From: Aidingimonas halophila
Lineage (GTDB): Bacteria; Pseudomonadota; Gammaproteobacteria; Pseudomonadales; Halomonadaceae
Direction: 5' to 3'
NCBI RefSeq assembly: GCF_900106955.1
Contig: NZ_FNNI01000001.1
Span: 310,001 to 374,000 of the forward strand
DNA: 64,000 nt
The notes beneath the pieces were generated by a model, which was not told where the DNA came from, did no database searches, and saw only the letters and a list, made by a program, of their open reading frames with translations. The translations under genes and the position numbers were made by a program. Below, in pieces: positions 47,710 to 56,577 of this stretch (position 1 is the first letter of the stretch; every line of letters begins with the position of its first letter).

Positions 47710-47738
47710 TTTATCTCCGCAGTTCAGCCGCCTATAAT
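47710..47738 (+). promoter_or_regulatory. Promoter of tRNA-Arg(CCU)
   Basis: A perfect TATAAT at 47733-47738 lies 11 bases before the tRNA. A weak -35 TTTATC at 47710-47715 has a 17-base spacer. Confidence 0.55.
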
Positions 47739-47749
47739 AGCGGCGCTTC

Positions 47750-47826
47750 GCCCTCTTAGCTCAGCAGGATAGAGCAGCCGCCTCCTAAGCGGCAGGTCGC
47801 AGGTTCGAATCCTGCAGAGGGCGCCA
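47750..47826 (+). tRNA. tRNA-Arg (anticodon CCU)
   Basis: 77 bases including an encoded CCA end. The acceptor stem GCCCTCT pairs with AGAGGGC; the D-arm contains AGCTCAGC..GAGC; the anticodon stem GCCGC/GCGGC encloses the loop CTCCTAA with anticodon CCT; the T-arm has GGTTCGAATCC. Discriminator G at 47823. Reads AGG codons. tRNA 3' ends are frequent island insertion sites, but no second copy of the 3' end was found in the window. Confidence 0.97.
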
Positions 47827-47984
47827 TCCAGGTAATCGACGCTCCCCAAACCTGACCACCAACCCCGTAACAACGCCTGTCGTTGCCGGCATGCCTCCCC
47901 CAGCTTGCCCGAGCCATTCCTCCCTCTCAGTGCACGTTCGAGCTCGTCGTCACTGATCGCATCTCCTGCGACAAACACGGTTTA

Positions 47985-49004
47985 TTACGTGCTCTCTCTG
48001 GCCACCAACCTGACACCTAGATCGAGGCGGGTCTCTTGCTCCGTCAAGCTCCCCCCCAAACGCGCCAGCAACATCCGGGCGATATGCTGACCAATTTCCT
48101 GGCTAGGCGGCTCAACGGTTGTCATGGGCGGTACGGTGCTGGCGGTGAAGTCCTGGTTGCCAAAACCCGCTACGGCGAGTCGGTCGCGAATCGGCCATCC
48201 TTGACGCTGGCATTCGAGCAGGACACCAAGTGCCACTATATCGTTAGCGCAGAAAATCGCTTCCAGGTCAGTATGATCACTCACTAATTCTCGCACCAGC
48301 TCTCCGGTCTCTGCGGTATTGCTACGCCCCTGCAACTCGCGTAGCACAACGGAGCCGCCGGCATTGGTCATATCCTCACGAAACCCCTGATAGCGTTCCT
48401 TCGCCCGTATATCACGCTGGAAACTGGTGCTAAGAAAGGCCGCTTTCCGATAGCCTTTAGCCAGAAAATGTTCTGCTACCAATTTTCCGCAGGTGCGATG
48501 GGAGAAGCCGACGACCATATCGAGTCCTTTCTGGCCGAAATCCCACATTTCCACGATGGGCGTGTCACTCTTGGCAAGCAGCGAAATCGATTTTCGGCTA
48601 TGCGCAAACCCCGTCAGCACCAGGCCAGCAGGATTCCAACTCAGGATTGAGCGGATCAATTCTTCCTCACGCGACTCATCGAATTCGCTGTTACCGATCA
48701 GCAATTGGTAGCCCGCAGGCCGTAAATGTCGTTCCAAGGTTTCTAGTGTGGCTGAGAAGAACGAGTTGGTGATGGTGGGTACAATGACGCCAATCACGTT
48801 GGAGCGCGAAGAGGCCAATCCCCCCGCCATGGTATTGGGAAGATAGCCCAACCGATCAATTGCCGTTTGGATTCGTTCGGCTCGCTGGCTGGAAACCTTA
48901 TCCGGATGGCGTAGATAGAGCGATACCGTACTCGGGGAGACGTCTGCCAATTGGGCAACCTCGCCCATGGTGGCCCGTTGAGAGTTGCGTCTTTGTCTTG
49001 CCAC
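47985..49004 (-). CDS. LacI-family transcriptional regulator
   Basis: 339 residues from the GTG at 49004 (AGGG site); a TTG at 49043 would add 13 residues. Helix-turn-helix TMGEVAQLADVSPSTVSLYLRHP, hinge helix with LPNTMAGGLASSRSN, then a periplasmic-binding-protein-like effector domain with VIGVIVPTITNSFF. The pattern resembles GntR/IdnR-type members that respond to sugar acids. Divergent from the tctC-tctB-tctA operon, which it most likely controls; effector unknown, perhaps the transported sugar acid. Confidence 0.9.
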   Translation of the reverse strand: MARQRRNSQRATMGEVAQLADVSPSTVSLYLRHPDKVSSQRAERIQTAIDRLGYLPNTMAGGLASSRSNVIGVIVPTITNSFFSATLETLERHLRPAGYQLLIGNSEFDESREEELIRSILSWNPAGLVLTGFAHSRKSISLLAKSDTPIVEMWDFGQKGLDMVVGFSHRTCGKLVAEHFLAKGYRKAAFLSTSFQRDIRAKERYQGFREDMTNAGGSVVLRELQGRSNTAETGELVRELVSDHTDLEAIFCANDIVALGVLLECQRQGWPIRDRLAVAGFGNQDFTASTVPPMTTVEPPSQEIGQHIARMLLARLGGSLTEQETRLDLGVRLVAREST

Positions 49005-49201
49005 TGTTACAGCCCTATTCCGGTGATTCAGAGGGTTATACAAACATCACTGTGACTACCGAGGCGCTTCGTGACACCTCGAATGACCATGGCATGCAGT
49101 CCAAACCACTGATTGCTTTATAAAAGGTTGCGACGTATTCGTCCCTGAACGAAACGTTGATCCATAAGCGGTATAGCTAGCCATACGACGAAAGCACAAC
49201 C

Positions 49202-49218
49202 CGATACACATTGTATCG
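49202..49218. promoter_or_regulatory. Candidate LacI-type operator
   Basis: Perfect 17-base palindrome CGATACAcatTGTATCG (7-base arms, 3-base centre) in the divergent region 49005-49336. A related half-site GCGATACGA lies at 49317-49325 just before the tctC ribosome site, within TCGTAgcgaTACGA. Positions suit control of the divergent promoters. Confidence 0.45.
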
Positions 49219-49336
49219 CAAAAATCGCAACGCTACGATAAACAAGCAATAAATCTTAATAACCAACATTAAGTTATTGTTAATAATGGATTTTAACAAA
49301 TTCATTAAATTTCGTAGCGATACGAGGAAATGAACA

Positions 49337-50266
49337 ATGAAGCCTGTACGTCGTTCCATGATCCTGTTGATGCTCGCCGGCACCTCGCATACTGCGTTTG
49401 CTCAAGACACTTTGGACATCATCGTGCCCTTTGCTGCAGGTGGTGCAACGGACATCGTCGCACGTAGTTTCGAGCCGCCCTTCTCCGATAACCTCGGCGT
49501 CACTTCGGTAGTGCGTAACGTGGCTGGCGCCAGTGCAACGGAAGGCACCGCTGAGGTCGCCAACAGCGAAGGCAACCCCAACATTATCGGCTACGAGCCG
49601 GCCGGCGCGCTCAGCATCCAGCCGTCGCTGAAAGATCTCCCCTACGGGCCGGACAGCTTCACCTACATCTGTCGGACCACGTCCAATCCGATGTTCTTGA
49701 TGGTGTCCCAGTCGTCCGACATCGAAAACTTCGACCAGCTCGTCGCAGCCTCCCAAGAGGAGCCGCTGCTCTATGGCTCCTCCGGGCCTGGCACGCTACC
49801 GCAACTGGCGGTCGCCGCTCTGGTGGGCGAAAGCGACCTCGAGGCCTCACATATTCCCTACAGCGGTTCCGGGCCGGCCATGAATGCGCTAGCGGGCGAC
49901 GAGATCCAGATCATGGCAGACACCGAGACCATCCTCGCGAACTATGACCTCCGCCCGTTGGCGGTCTTCGCCGACCATCGCATCGAAGGCTACGAGGATG
50001 TACCGACCATCGGTGAACTGGGCCTTCCGGAGATGGAATTCGCCGTCTGGCAGGGCCTGGTGGCGCCCAAGGGTATTTCACAAGAGCGGAAGACCCAGTA
50101 TTCCGACGCCTGCAAGGCCACGCTCGAGTCCGATCGATTCAAGTCTTTCGCCGAGAAAGCCAAGGCCGGCATCGCCTATCTCGGACCGGAAGATTTCGAA
50201 GCCTTCGTGAAGCAGCGTTACGACGCCAACAAGCAAGTATTACGCGATGTCGGCCTGATCGAATAA
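49337..50266 (+). CDS. tctC: Tripartite tricarboxylate transporter substrate-binding protein (TctC/Bug family)
   Basis: 309 residues. Signal peptide (SMILLMLAGTSHTAFAQ, cut after AQ). Bug-type fold with the N-terminal IIVPFAAGGATDIVAR ligand loop and GSSGPGTLPQLAVAAL. Captures a small (hydroxy)carboxylate in the periplasm for TctAB. First gene of the operon divergent from the LacI regulator. Ligand unknown; the downstream dehydratase suggests a sugar acid. Confidence 0.9.
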   Translation: MKPVRRSMILLMLAGTSHTAFAQDTLDIIVPFAAGGATDIVARSFEPPFSDNLGVTSVVRNVAGASATEGTAEVANSEGNPNIIGYEPAGALSIQPSLKDLPYGPDSFTYICRTTSNPMFLMVSQSSDIENFDQLVAASQEEPLLYGSSGPGTLPQLAVAALVGESDLEASHIPYSGSGPAMNALAGDEIQIMADTETILANYDLRPLAVFADHRIEGYEDVPTIGELGLPEMEFAVWQGLVAPKGISQERKTQYSDACKATLESDRFKSFAEKAKAGIAYLGPEDFEAFVKQRYDANKQVLRDVGLIE

Positions 50267-50299
50267 ACCCGCAAACCATCATTCAGCGAGGTATGCGTC

Positions 50300-50737
50300 A
50301 TGATTGCGAGATTGGCCAACCCCAGGGTGTTGCTGGGCCTGGCCTTGTTCCTTGTCGGCGCCGTGCTGGCGTTCCATGCCTGGCGCGGCCCGACCGATGC
50401 CATGCTGATGCCGCGTGTCGTACTGACGCTGTGGTGTGGATTTGCTCTGGTGATCACTTTCGTCGAGCTGTCGCATGCCACGGCAATGAGCAGCAGGTCG
50501 CTGTCACCGTTGCCCGTGCTGATGGCGGCCGTACTCATCGCCGCCATCGCGGTGGCCAGCCTGGGGTTCCTGCTTCCCTCGCTGCCGCTCGTCGCCTTGA
50601 CACTGTGGCTGTTTCGCCTGCGCCGCCCACTGCCGTTGGCGGTGGGCACGCTCGTCATCGCCGGTGGCCTGTGGTTCTTGTTCCACCACGTGCTGCTGAT
50701 TCGGCTGCCGACACTCTTGACCAGCGGAGCGCTGTAA
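50300..50737 (+). CDS. tctB: Tripartite tricarboxylate transporter small membrane subunit (TctB)
   Basis: 145 residues with four predicted membrane helices (about 8-27, 40-58, 70-88 and 90-135 as two short ones) and the TctB-typical start with a hydrophobic helix followed by AMLMPRVVL. Lies between tctC and tctA; the tctA ATG follows the stop after 1 base. Confidence 0.85.
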   Translation: MIARLANPRVLLGLALFLVGAVLAFHAWRGPTDAMLMPRVVLTLWCGFALVITFVELSHATAMSSRSLSPLPVLMAAVLIAAIAVASLGFLLPSLPLVALTLWLFRLRRPLPLAVGTLVIAGGLWFLFHHVLLIRLPTLLTSGAL

Positions 50738-50738
50738 C

Positions 50739-52259
50739 ATGGATATCATTCTTGCTGCGGTGGGCGATGCCTTCGCCTGGCAGGCGTTGCTCGCCATCGT
50801 CGTCGGTACCTGGGCCGGGATCATCATTGGTGGGCTGCCGGGCCTCGGGTCGGTGGTGGGACTGACCGTCTTTCTTCCTTTCACTTTTGGAATGTCCACC
50901 ATTACCAGCATGGCGCTGCTAATCGGTGTCTACTGCGGTTCCGTCTACGGTGGCTCGATCACCGCTATTCTCATCAATACTCCCGGTACACCCCAGTCGG
51001 CGGCGACCACCTTCGACGGTTACCCCATGACTCAGGAAGGGCGTGTCGACGAAGCGCTGGGCTGGGCGACGTTCGCGTCCTTCTTCGGCGGCGTTCTTTC
51101 CTGCGTAATATTGATCTTCTGCGCGCCGCAGCTCGCCAAGTTCGCCGTTAACTTCGGCTCGATCGAAGTCTTCGCTCTCATCTGCCTGGCGATGATGTGC
51201 ATCGTGGGCGTTTCCAAGGGTAGCGTCATGAAGGGGCTGGTTTGCGGCATGATCGGCTTCTTTCTCTCCATGGTGGGTTCGGACCCCATTACCGGGGCCG
51301 ACCGCTTTACCTTCGGTAGCTATGCCTTGTCTTCGGGGCTGACGCTGATTCCGGTGGTGGTGGGCGCTTTCGCGCTTTCGGAAGTCTTCGTGCGTTTTTC
51401 CTCGCGGGACGATCCAGGTGCAAAAATCCCTGAGGCCAAGTTGCGCCTTCCTAGGCTGGGTGAGTGGTTTAAGCGCTTGATTGAGCTTGTCCGCGGCTCG
51501 TTGATCGGTAGCTTCATCGGCGCATTGCCGGGCACCGGTGCGGCCGCGGCAGCGTTCATTAGCTATGCCTCTGCGCAAAAACTGTCGCCGCGTCGCGATC
51601 GCCTGGGCCAAGGCGAGCCGGATGGCATCATCGCTTCGGAGTCGTCCAATAATGCAGTGACCGGCAGCTCGTTCATTCCTACGCTGGCGCTGGGCATTCC
51701 AGGCGATGTCGTCACGGCGATGATGATGGGCGCCATGGTGATTCATGGCATCACGCCGGGTGTACGGTTAATGGTCGATCAAGCGCAGACGGTCTACTCC
51801 CTGTTCGTCGTGCTGATCATCGTCAACGTCGCCATGCTGATCTTGAGCAAACCCTCCATCGGCCTGTTTCGCTACCTGTTCCGGCTGCATCAGGGCTACG
51901 TCATGGCCGCCATCGTGATCTTCAGCTTCATCGGTGCTGCGACGGTGCGCGGCAATCCGCTCGACCTGGTGGTTGCCGCCTTGACCGGCATCCTGGCCTA
52001 CGCCCTGCGCCGCGCGGATTACCCGCTGGCCCCCCTTGTCATCGGCATGGTGCTGGGGCCGGAACTGGAAAGCTCGCTGCGTCGCGGCCTGCTGATCAAG
52101 CGCGGCGACTTCCTGGAATTTTTCACCCATAGCGGCATCTCCATGACGCTGTTCTCGTTGCTCGCGCTGTTCATCATCTGGACCGTGTGGTCGGGAATCG
52201 CCCAGCGGCGCCAGTCGTCGGCCAACGCCCCACGCGCCGAAAGCGACGCCACCAAGTAA
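50739..52259 (+). CDS. tctA: Tripartite tricarboxylate transporter large membrane subunit (TctA)
   Basis: 506 residues, about 11-12 membrane helices. Family blocks: GIIIGGLPGLGSVVGL, GGSITAILINTPGTPQSAATTFDGYPM, and in the second half IGALPGTGAAAAAFISY and LGIPGDVVTAMMMGAM. Sodium- or proton-coupled importer of the TctC-bound carboxylate. Confidence 0.95.
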   Translation: MDIILAAVGDAFAWQALLAIVVGTWAGIIIGGLPGLGSVVGLTVFLPFTFGMSTITSMALLIGVYCGSVYGGSITAILINTPGTPQSAATTFDGYPMTQEGRVDEALGWATFASFFGGVLSCVILIFCAPQLAKFAVNFGSIEVFALICLAMMCIVGVSKGSVMKGLVCGMIGFFLSMVGSDPITGADRFTFGSYALSSGLTLIPVVVGAFALSEVFVRFSSRDDPGAKIPEAKLRLPRLGEWFKRLIELVRGSLIGSFIGALPGTGAAAAAFISYASAQKLSPRRDRLGQGEPDGIIASESSNNAVTGSSFIPTLALGIPGDVVTAMMMGAMVIHGITPGVRLMVDQAQTVYSLFVVLIIVNVAMLILSKPSIGLFRYLFRLHQGYVMAAIVIFSFIGAATVRGNPLDLVVAALTGILAYALRRADYPLAPLVIGMVLGPELESSLRRGLLIKRGDFLEFFTHSGISMTLFSLLALFIIWTVWSGIAQRRQSSANAPRAESDATK

Positions 52260-52296
52260 TCCTCTTTTCCGAATTTGTTACTGGATACGCGACATC

Positions 52297-53442
52297 ATGA
52301 TTATTACCGACATTAAGACGCACGTGCTTGCCGCTCCGATCGAGCAGCCTTTCGCTTTTTCCCAAGGGTGGGTGCATCAGCGCACCGCCATGCTGGTCGA
52401 GGTCCATACAGAGGATGGCCTGGTCGGCTGGGGTGAGTCGATCAATCATGGCCTTCAGCCGCCGCAGGTTGCCCAGGCGGTCGTCGAGTACGCCCTCAAG
52501 CCGTTACTCGTCGGCCGCTCAGTGTTCGACCACGAAGTGCTATGGGAGGAGATGTACAACCACACCCGTCCTTACGGCCAGAAAGGCGCAGCACTGTTTG
52601 GCATAGCGGCAGTAGACATTGCGCTATGGGATCTTTTCGGAAAGGCGCTGGGGCAGCCGATCCATCGACTCATGGGCGGCGCGTTTCGGCATGAGATCCG
52701 TCCCTATGCGACCGGCTTCTACCGCCGCGAAGAGGGGCGCTACCCCGAGGACATCGTGGAAGAGGCGTTGCGCCACCAAGCCAACGGCTATTGGGCGATG
52801 AAGATCAAGACCGGTTTCGGTGTCGACTCGGACATTCGCGACATGCGCGCAGTGAGAGAGGCGGTTGGTGACGACGTACAGCTAATGATGGATGCCAACT
52901 GCGCCTATAGCGTGCCGGCGGCACGGCGGATCCTCATGGAACTCGAAGATACGCGGGTCCACTTCTTCGAGGAACCGCTCAGCCCAGAGAACCGTCACGG
53001 TTACCGCGAACTCAAGGGTGTGTCGCGCACTTACGTGGCTGCTGGCGAAAACGAATACAGCAAGATTGGCTATCGCGAGCTGATCAGTGACGGGGCGCTG
53101 GATATCATCCAGCCCGACCTAGGGGCCGCCGGCGGCTTTACCGAATGCCGCAAGATCGCCGCACTTGCCCAAGCCTGGCACGTGCCGCTGATTCCCCATG
53201 TTTGGGGCACCGGCATTGGACTCGCCGCTGCCGTACAGTTCATTGCCACGCTGCCACCACAACCACTATCGCTGAACCCGGACGAGCCGATGCTCGAGTA
53301 CGACCAATCCGCGCACCCCTTCCGCCAGGAGCTGATCGGGGGGGAGTTCGCGCTCAACGTCCGTGGTTGCGTGGAGGTGCCCGACAAACCGGGGCTGGGC
53401 ATCGAGATCGACCGAAACGTCATCGACCGTTATCGACTCTGA
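52297..53442 (+). CDS. Enolase-superfamily (mandelate racemase group) dehydratase
   Basis: 381 residues. Metal ligands and acid-base residues in order: KIK (general base Lys in AMKIKTG), Asp in MMDANCAY, Glu in FFEEP, Glu in AAGENEY, and His in IPHVWGTG. This is the mandelate-racemase-subgroup pattern with KxK and His, as in acid-sugar dehydratases such as galactonate or related enzymes. It lies 37 bases after tctA, so the transported substrate is likely a sugar acid that it dehydrates. Exact specificity cannot be read from the sequence. Confidence 0.88.
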   Translation: MIITDIKTHVLAAPIEQPFAFSQGWVHQRTAMLVEVHTEDGLVGWGESINHGLQPPQVAQAVVEYALKPLLVGRSVFDHEVLWEEMYNHTRPYGQKGAALFGIAAVDIALWDLFGKALGQPIHRLMGGAFRHEIRPYATGFYRREEGRYPEDIVEEALRHQANGYWAMKIKTGFGVDSDIRDMRAVREAVGDDVQLMMDANCAYSVPAARRILMELEDTRVHFFEEPLSPENRHGYRELKGVSRTYVAAGENEYSKIGYRELISDGALDIIQPDLGAAGGFTECRKIAALAQAWHVPLIPHVWGTGIGLAAAVQFIATLPPQPLSLNPDEPMLEYDQSAHPFRQELIGGEFALNVRGCVEVPDKPGLGIEIDRNVIDRYRL

Positions 53443-53473
53443 AGCGCGCAGGTTCTAGCCAAGGGAGCAATGT

Positions 53474-55279
53474 ATGCACAACGCGAAAAAAGTATTGGTG
53501 CTGGGCGTCGACGGTCTAATCCCCGAGTTGGTCGACCGGTTTTGCCACGAAGGGGTCCTGCCCCATATCGATCGATTGCGCCGGGAGGGCGGCACGACAC
53601 GACTTATGCCCTATATCTCGACCTGGGGTGACACTAACTTCGTCAACTTCCTGACCGGGCAGGCGCCAGGGAACAGTTGGGTCGGGCAACGCATCTCTCC
53701 CAGCGGGACGCGGCATCTGTTGGAATTGATGACCGAAGCGGAACAAAAGTGTGCGCTGGTGCACTTTCCCGAGTCTCTCAAGCCCACCGGTAAGAACGAT
53801 CTCTGTCTGGCGCCGTTCTGGAGCGGCAGAGGCCCGGCACCGATGGAGATGGCCCCCGCCGGCCTGCACAGCACCGATCTCTCACAGTGGCCCGACGTTC
53901 CTCAGAACGAGGCGCTGGGCTGGCCACCGAGTGGTAGCCTAGCCCATCACCAGAAGCACAACCGCCACGCAATCGAGCGCTCGGAGACTCAATACCATGC
54001 CGTTATCCGGCTCAATGCTGGCGATACCTTGGCGGTGACCTTGAGCCCGACAGCCGACACACGGCTACAACTGGCAGTCAAGGATAGCTCGGCGACACTG
54101 GGTGTGGGCGAATGGAGCGCCTGGTTGCCCGTCGAGGCGAGCGATGAGCGTGGGTATGTGCGTTTCAAGCTGCTAGCCTACGATGCCGAACGGGGGCACG
54201 TGGATCTGCTGCAGTCGCAGATCACCATGCCCGAGCGGCTGGGCAACCAGCCTGCGCTGGCCGAGAAACTGACAAAACGCCACGGGCCATTCATCTCCAA
54301 GTGGACCGTGTCAGCGGACCCGGACACGCCCTATTTCGAGACCAGTTTCGAAGAGGGTCGCTACCAATTGGAATGGCTCGTCGATAGCGCCCTGACCTTG
54401 CTCAACGAGGAGGGTTTCCGCTTGTTCGCCACGGTGTTCCGTCTCAACGACGAAACCCATCACACCTGCCTGGCCTATTGCGACCCCGAATCACCCTTCT
54501 TTACCTCCGATGGCCAGGAACGTTACCTGGACACCATCCGCAGCGCGTACCAGGTGCTCGACGATGCGGTAGGCCGCCTGCTGGCTGGGCGACGCGACGA
54601 CACCGTGATCGTGCTCGCCTCGGATCATGGCGACGTGCCGAACCATTACCTGTGCGACATCCATCGACGGCTGGCCGAGTTCGGTCTCTGCACGCTCGAC
54701 GAGCAGGGCCGACCGATACGACAGCGCAGCCAGGCCTTTCTCAAGGATGAGCGCGGCGGACTGGAGGTCTTTGTCAATCGAGCCACCCTGGAAGAGGGCA
54801 TCGTTTCCGAGACTGACGTGGCCGAGGTGCAGACTCGGATACTCAAGGCTTTGAGCACGTGGTACATCGATACGCCGCAAGGCGAGCGCAACGTGGTCGC
54901 TTTCGCCCTCAAGAAACAGGACGCCAGTGTGCTGGGGTACTGGGGCGACGATGCCGGGGATGTGCTGTTCGCCTACGCCTCAGGATTCGTGTGGGGTGTC
55001 AACCGGCGTGGCGATACCGTCGCCGCCGTGGAAAGCGCCGGCGCCAACCATGGCCCTCAGGTGCCGTCCGCCAGCACTGCGTTCGCCTCCAACCACGGCC
55101 TGGCGATCCTGCACGGAAAAGGAGTACGGCCCGGCTCCTGGCTGCCATTCGATACCCAGCGCGGGATCCAGCGCATGGACAATGCCGGGGCCACGTTCGC
55201 GCGCCTGCTGGGCCTGGATACCGCCACGCTCGACGGTATGCCGCTGAACGCGCTGCTCGAGAGAGAAAACACCCAATAA
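53474..55279 (+). CDS. Alkaline-phosphatase-superfamily enzyme (phosphodiesterase/phosphatase type)
   Basis: 601 residues, cytoplasmic by lack of a signal peptide. Metal and nucleophile motifs: VLGVDGLIPELVD (first Asp), STWGDTNFVNFLTG (Thr/Ser nucleophile region), ASDHGDVPNHYL (Asp-His) and AGANHGPQ (last His). A beta-rich insert lies about 175-260. This is the type I phosphodiesterase/nucleotide-pyrophosphatase branch rather than a sulfatase (no CxPxR). Last gene of the catabolic operon, 31 bases after the dehydratase; its substrate may be a phosphorylated sugar or phosphonate derivative. Role unproven. Confidence 0.78.
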   Translation: MHNAKKVLVLGVDGLIPELVDRFCHEGVLPHIDRLRREGGTTRLMPYISTWGDTNFVNFLTGQAPGNSWVGQRISPSGTRHLLELMTEAEQKCALVHFPESLKPTGKNDLCLAPFWSGRGPAPMEMAPAGLHSTDLSQWPDVPQNEALGWPPSGSLAHHQKHNRHAIERSETQYHAVIRLNAGDTLAVTLSPTADTRLQLAVKDSSATLGVGEWSAWLPVEASDERGYVRFKLLAYDAERGHVDLLQSQITMPERLGNQPALAEKLTKRHGPFISKWTVSADPDTPYFETSFEEGRYQLEWLVDSALTLLNEEGFRLFATVFRLNDETHHTCLAYCDPESPFFTSDGQERYLDTIRSAYQVLDDAVGRLLAGRRDDTVIVLASDHGDVPNHYLCDIHRRLAEFGLCTLDEQGRPIRQRSQAFLKDERGGLEVFVNRATLEEGIVSETDVAEVQTRILKALSTWYIDTPQGERNVVAFALKKQDASVLGYWGDDAGDVLFAYASGFVWGVNRRGDTVAAVESAGANHGPQVPSASTAFASNHGLAILHGKGVRPGSWLPFDTQRGIQRMDNAGATFARLLGLDTATLDGMPLNALLERENTQ

Positions 55280-55319
55280 TGGCCGCTCGATTGTGCGCTC
55301 CCTGGATCGGCCAGGATAT

Positions 55320-55441
55320 GTCCGGTTCGAACGGGTAATCGTAAGGTGAGAGACCATTGACCTTGGCCGTTTCGATCAGACTATAAATCGCTGCATTGGC
55401 GTGGGCACCGCTCGGGTCTGGCTGAATAGCCAGTTCTTGCG
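55320..55441 (-). pseudogene. IS66-family transposase (TnpC) C-terminal remnant
   Basis: Minus-strand translation from 55441 gives RKNWLFSQTR, then after a one-base shift GAHANAAIYSLIETAKVNGL followed by SPYDY. This is the conserved C-terminal end of IS66 TnpC (RKNWLF...AAIYSLIETAK.NGL.PY.Y). The frame is broken and nothing else of the element remains, so it is a dead fragment left next to the catabolic operon. Confidence 0.75.
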
Positions 55442-55455
55442 CTTATGCTCAGCTG

Positions 55456-55475
55456 GGCATAACCGCAATTATGCC
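55456..55475. repeat. Inverted repeat upstream of the recombinase fragment
   Basis: GGCATAA and TTATGCC arms (55456-55462, 55469-55475) around CCGCAA. A related AATTATCCGCAAC follows at 55507. Could be a recombination-site remnant of the adjacent recombinase fragment. Confidence 0.35.
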
Positions 55476-55612
55476 TAGTCCCCGATCATGCGCTGCTATT
55501 TGGATAAATTATCCGCAACACCTTGATTATAAATGAGGACCCCTGCCCAAAGGAATGGGGCCACAAGACATAAGCTTTGAGTACCACTCGCCACCCTATC
55601 GGGAGGGGGCTC

Positions 55613-55804
55613 ATGTCAAACCATCCATATTTTCATGTTCAGCCGCAGCAATCAGCGCTATCGAAGGCCGACACAGACTTGCTTGACCGGTATGTTGCCT
55701 ACCTGCAACGAAGAGGGCATACCGCCAGTACAACGAAGGATTACTGCAAGGCGGTGCTCGTCATCTTCTCGATGATTGTGGCTTTGCAGCGACGTGTCCG
55801 ATAA
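55613..55804 (+). pseudogene. Truncated N-terminal fragment of a tyrosine recombinase/integrase
   Basis: 63 residues from the ATG at 55613 with a GGAGGGGG site. ALSKADTDLLDRYVAYLQRR plus GHTASTTKDYCKAV resembles the SAM-like core-binding N-domain of phage-type integrases; no catalytic domain follows, the frame ends after 63 codons in unrelated sequence. An intrinsic terminator lies 40 bases downstream. Probably a remnant of a mobile element. Confidence 0.55.
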
Positions 55805-55845
55805 GAGCCTAGCGTCTTGAGTGTTGTGTAGCGCACTACAATAGC

Positions 55846-55880
55846 AAGGGCTTACGGTCTTCTCCGTAGGCCCTTTTTTG
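55846..55880 (+). terminator. Intrinsic terminator
   Basis: Stem AAGGGCTTACGG (55846-55857) with CCGTAGGCCCTT (55864-55875), one mismatch, 6-base loop, followed by a T-run to 55879. It ends the plus-strand transcript through the recombinase fragment. Confidence 0.8.
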
Positions 55881-55927
55881 GCTGCAAGCAAGTTACCGCC
55901 TGCCGATCACTGGCTATATCAGTCGAC

Positions 55928-56245
55928 TCAGAGCCGCTTGATATCGATCAGATGACCGACGATGGGGTAGCCGGCTGCGCGAGCCGCTTTTTCGGCTTCC
56001 ACCTGGGCCTCCAGCTTGGAGATGCTGGATGAGTGGTGCTCGAAGACGGTGTCCATCTCTAGCTGCTTCTTACGCACGGCCAACTGGACGATATGCCCCG
56101 TCTTCAGCCTTTCGGCAGTCGTCTTTTCCATTGCACGTCGAGACGAGCCGGGTTGGCTAGAGGTATCCGACTGAGGCGTTGAATTCTGGAAATCGTCGAT
56201 TTCACGCCGTATCTGTTTTTCAAATTCGTCGAGATCCGTATTCAT
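55928..56245 (-). CDS. Small charged coiled-coil hypothetical protein
   Basis: 105 residues from the ATG at 56245 (MNTDLDEFEKQIRREIDDF). A polar, Ser/Gln-rich linker (STPQSDTSSQPGSSRR) separates two charged helical parts; the second (ISKLEAQVEAEKAARAAGYP) is probably coiled coil. No family recognised. The start region, including the first four codons, is duplicated in tandem just upstream. It sits amid mobile remnants and may be a cargo gene. Confidence 0.5.
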   Translation of the reverse strand: MNTDLDEFEKQIRREIDDFQNSTPQSDTSSQPGSSRRAMEKTTAERLKTGHIVQLAVRKKQLEMDTVFEHHSSSISKLEAQVEAEKAARAAGYPIVGHLIDIKRL

Positions 56246-56323
56246 TGAATACCTTGTAGTCAATCACGGAACAGTGAAGATCCGTATTCATTGAATACCT
56301 TGTAGTCAATCACGGAACAGTGA
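56232..56323. repeat. Perfect 46-base tandem duplication at the start of the small coiled-coil gene
   Basis: 56232-56277 and 56278-56323 are identical. Each copy holds the start codon and first four codons of the minus-strand gene plus its leader; 46 is not a multiple of three, so only the copy at 56245 leads into the gene. Confidence 0.9.
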
Positions 56324-56330
56324 TGATGAT

Positions 56331-56490
56331 ACACATCTCACATTGTACACCTACGAACAACGCATCAAAGCCGTGAAGCTCTAGACCAAATACGGCAGGA
56401 GTGCCGCTGCTATCATTCGTGAGTTTGGGTATCCCTCGAAGAAAAACCTGCGCCGCTGGCATGCGATCTACATCCGCACCGGAGGGCTTC
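56331..56490 (+). pseudogene. IS3-family transposase OrfA N-terminal remnant
   Basis: In the frame beginning at 56349 the plus strand reads TYEQRIKAVKL, stop, TKYGRSAAAIIREFGYPSKK and NLRRW, the N-terminal helix-turn-helix of IS3-group OrfA (YEQR.KAV.LY.KYG.SAAA.IRE.GYPSKK.LRRW). An internal TAG replaces a conserved residue and the sequence loses resemblance after about 56470. Confidence 0.7.
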
Positions 56491-56577
56491 TTAGACCAGC
56501 AAGGCAAGGCCATCGATTTGCTTGCGCATGTCGACCGGCTCGGGACAAAGATAGACATGCAGTCCGAGTCGGGGGAA

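Noticed and set aside
47750-47826. tRNA-Arg(CCU) as the att site of an island covering 47.8-57 kb
   Set aside because: No second copy of the tRNA 3' end was found in the window, and the only recombinase piece is a fragment.
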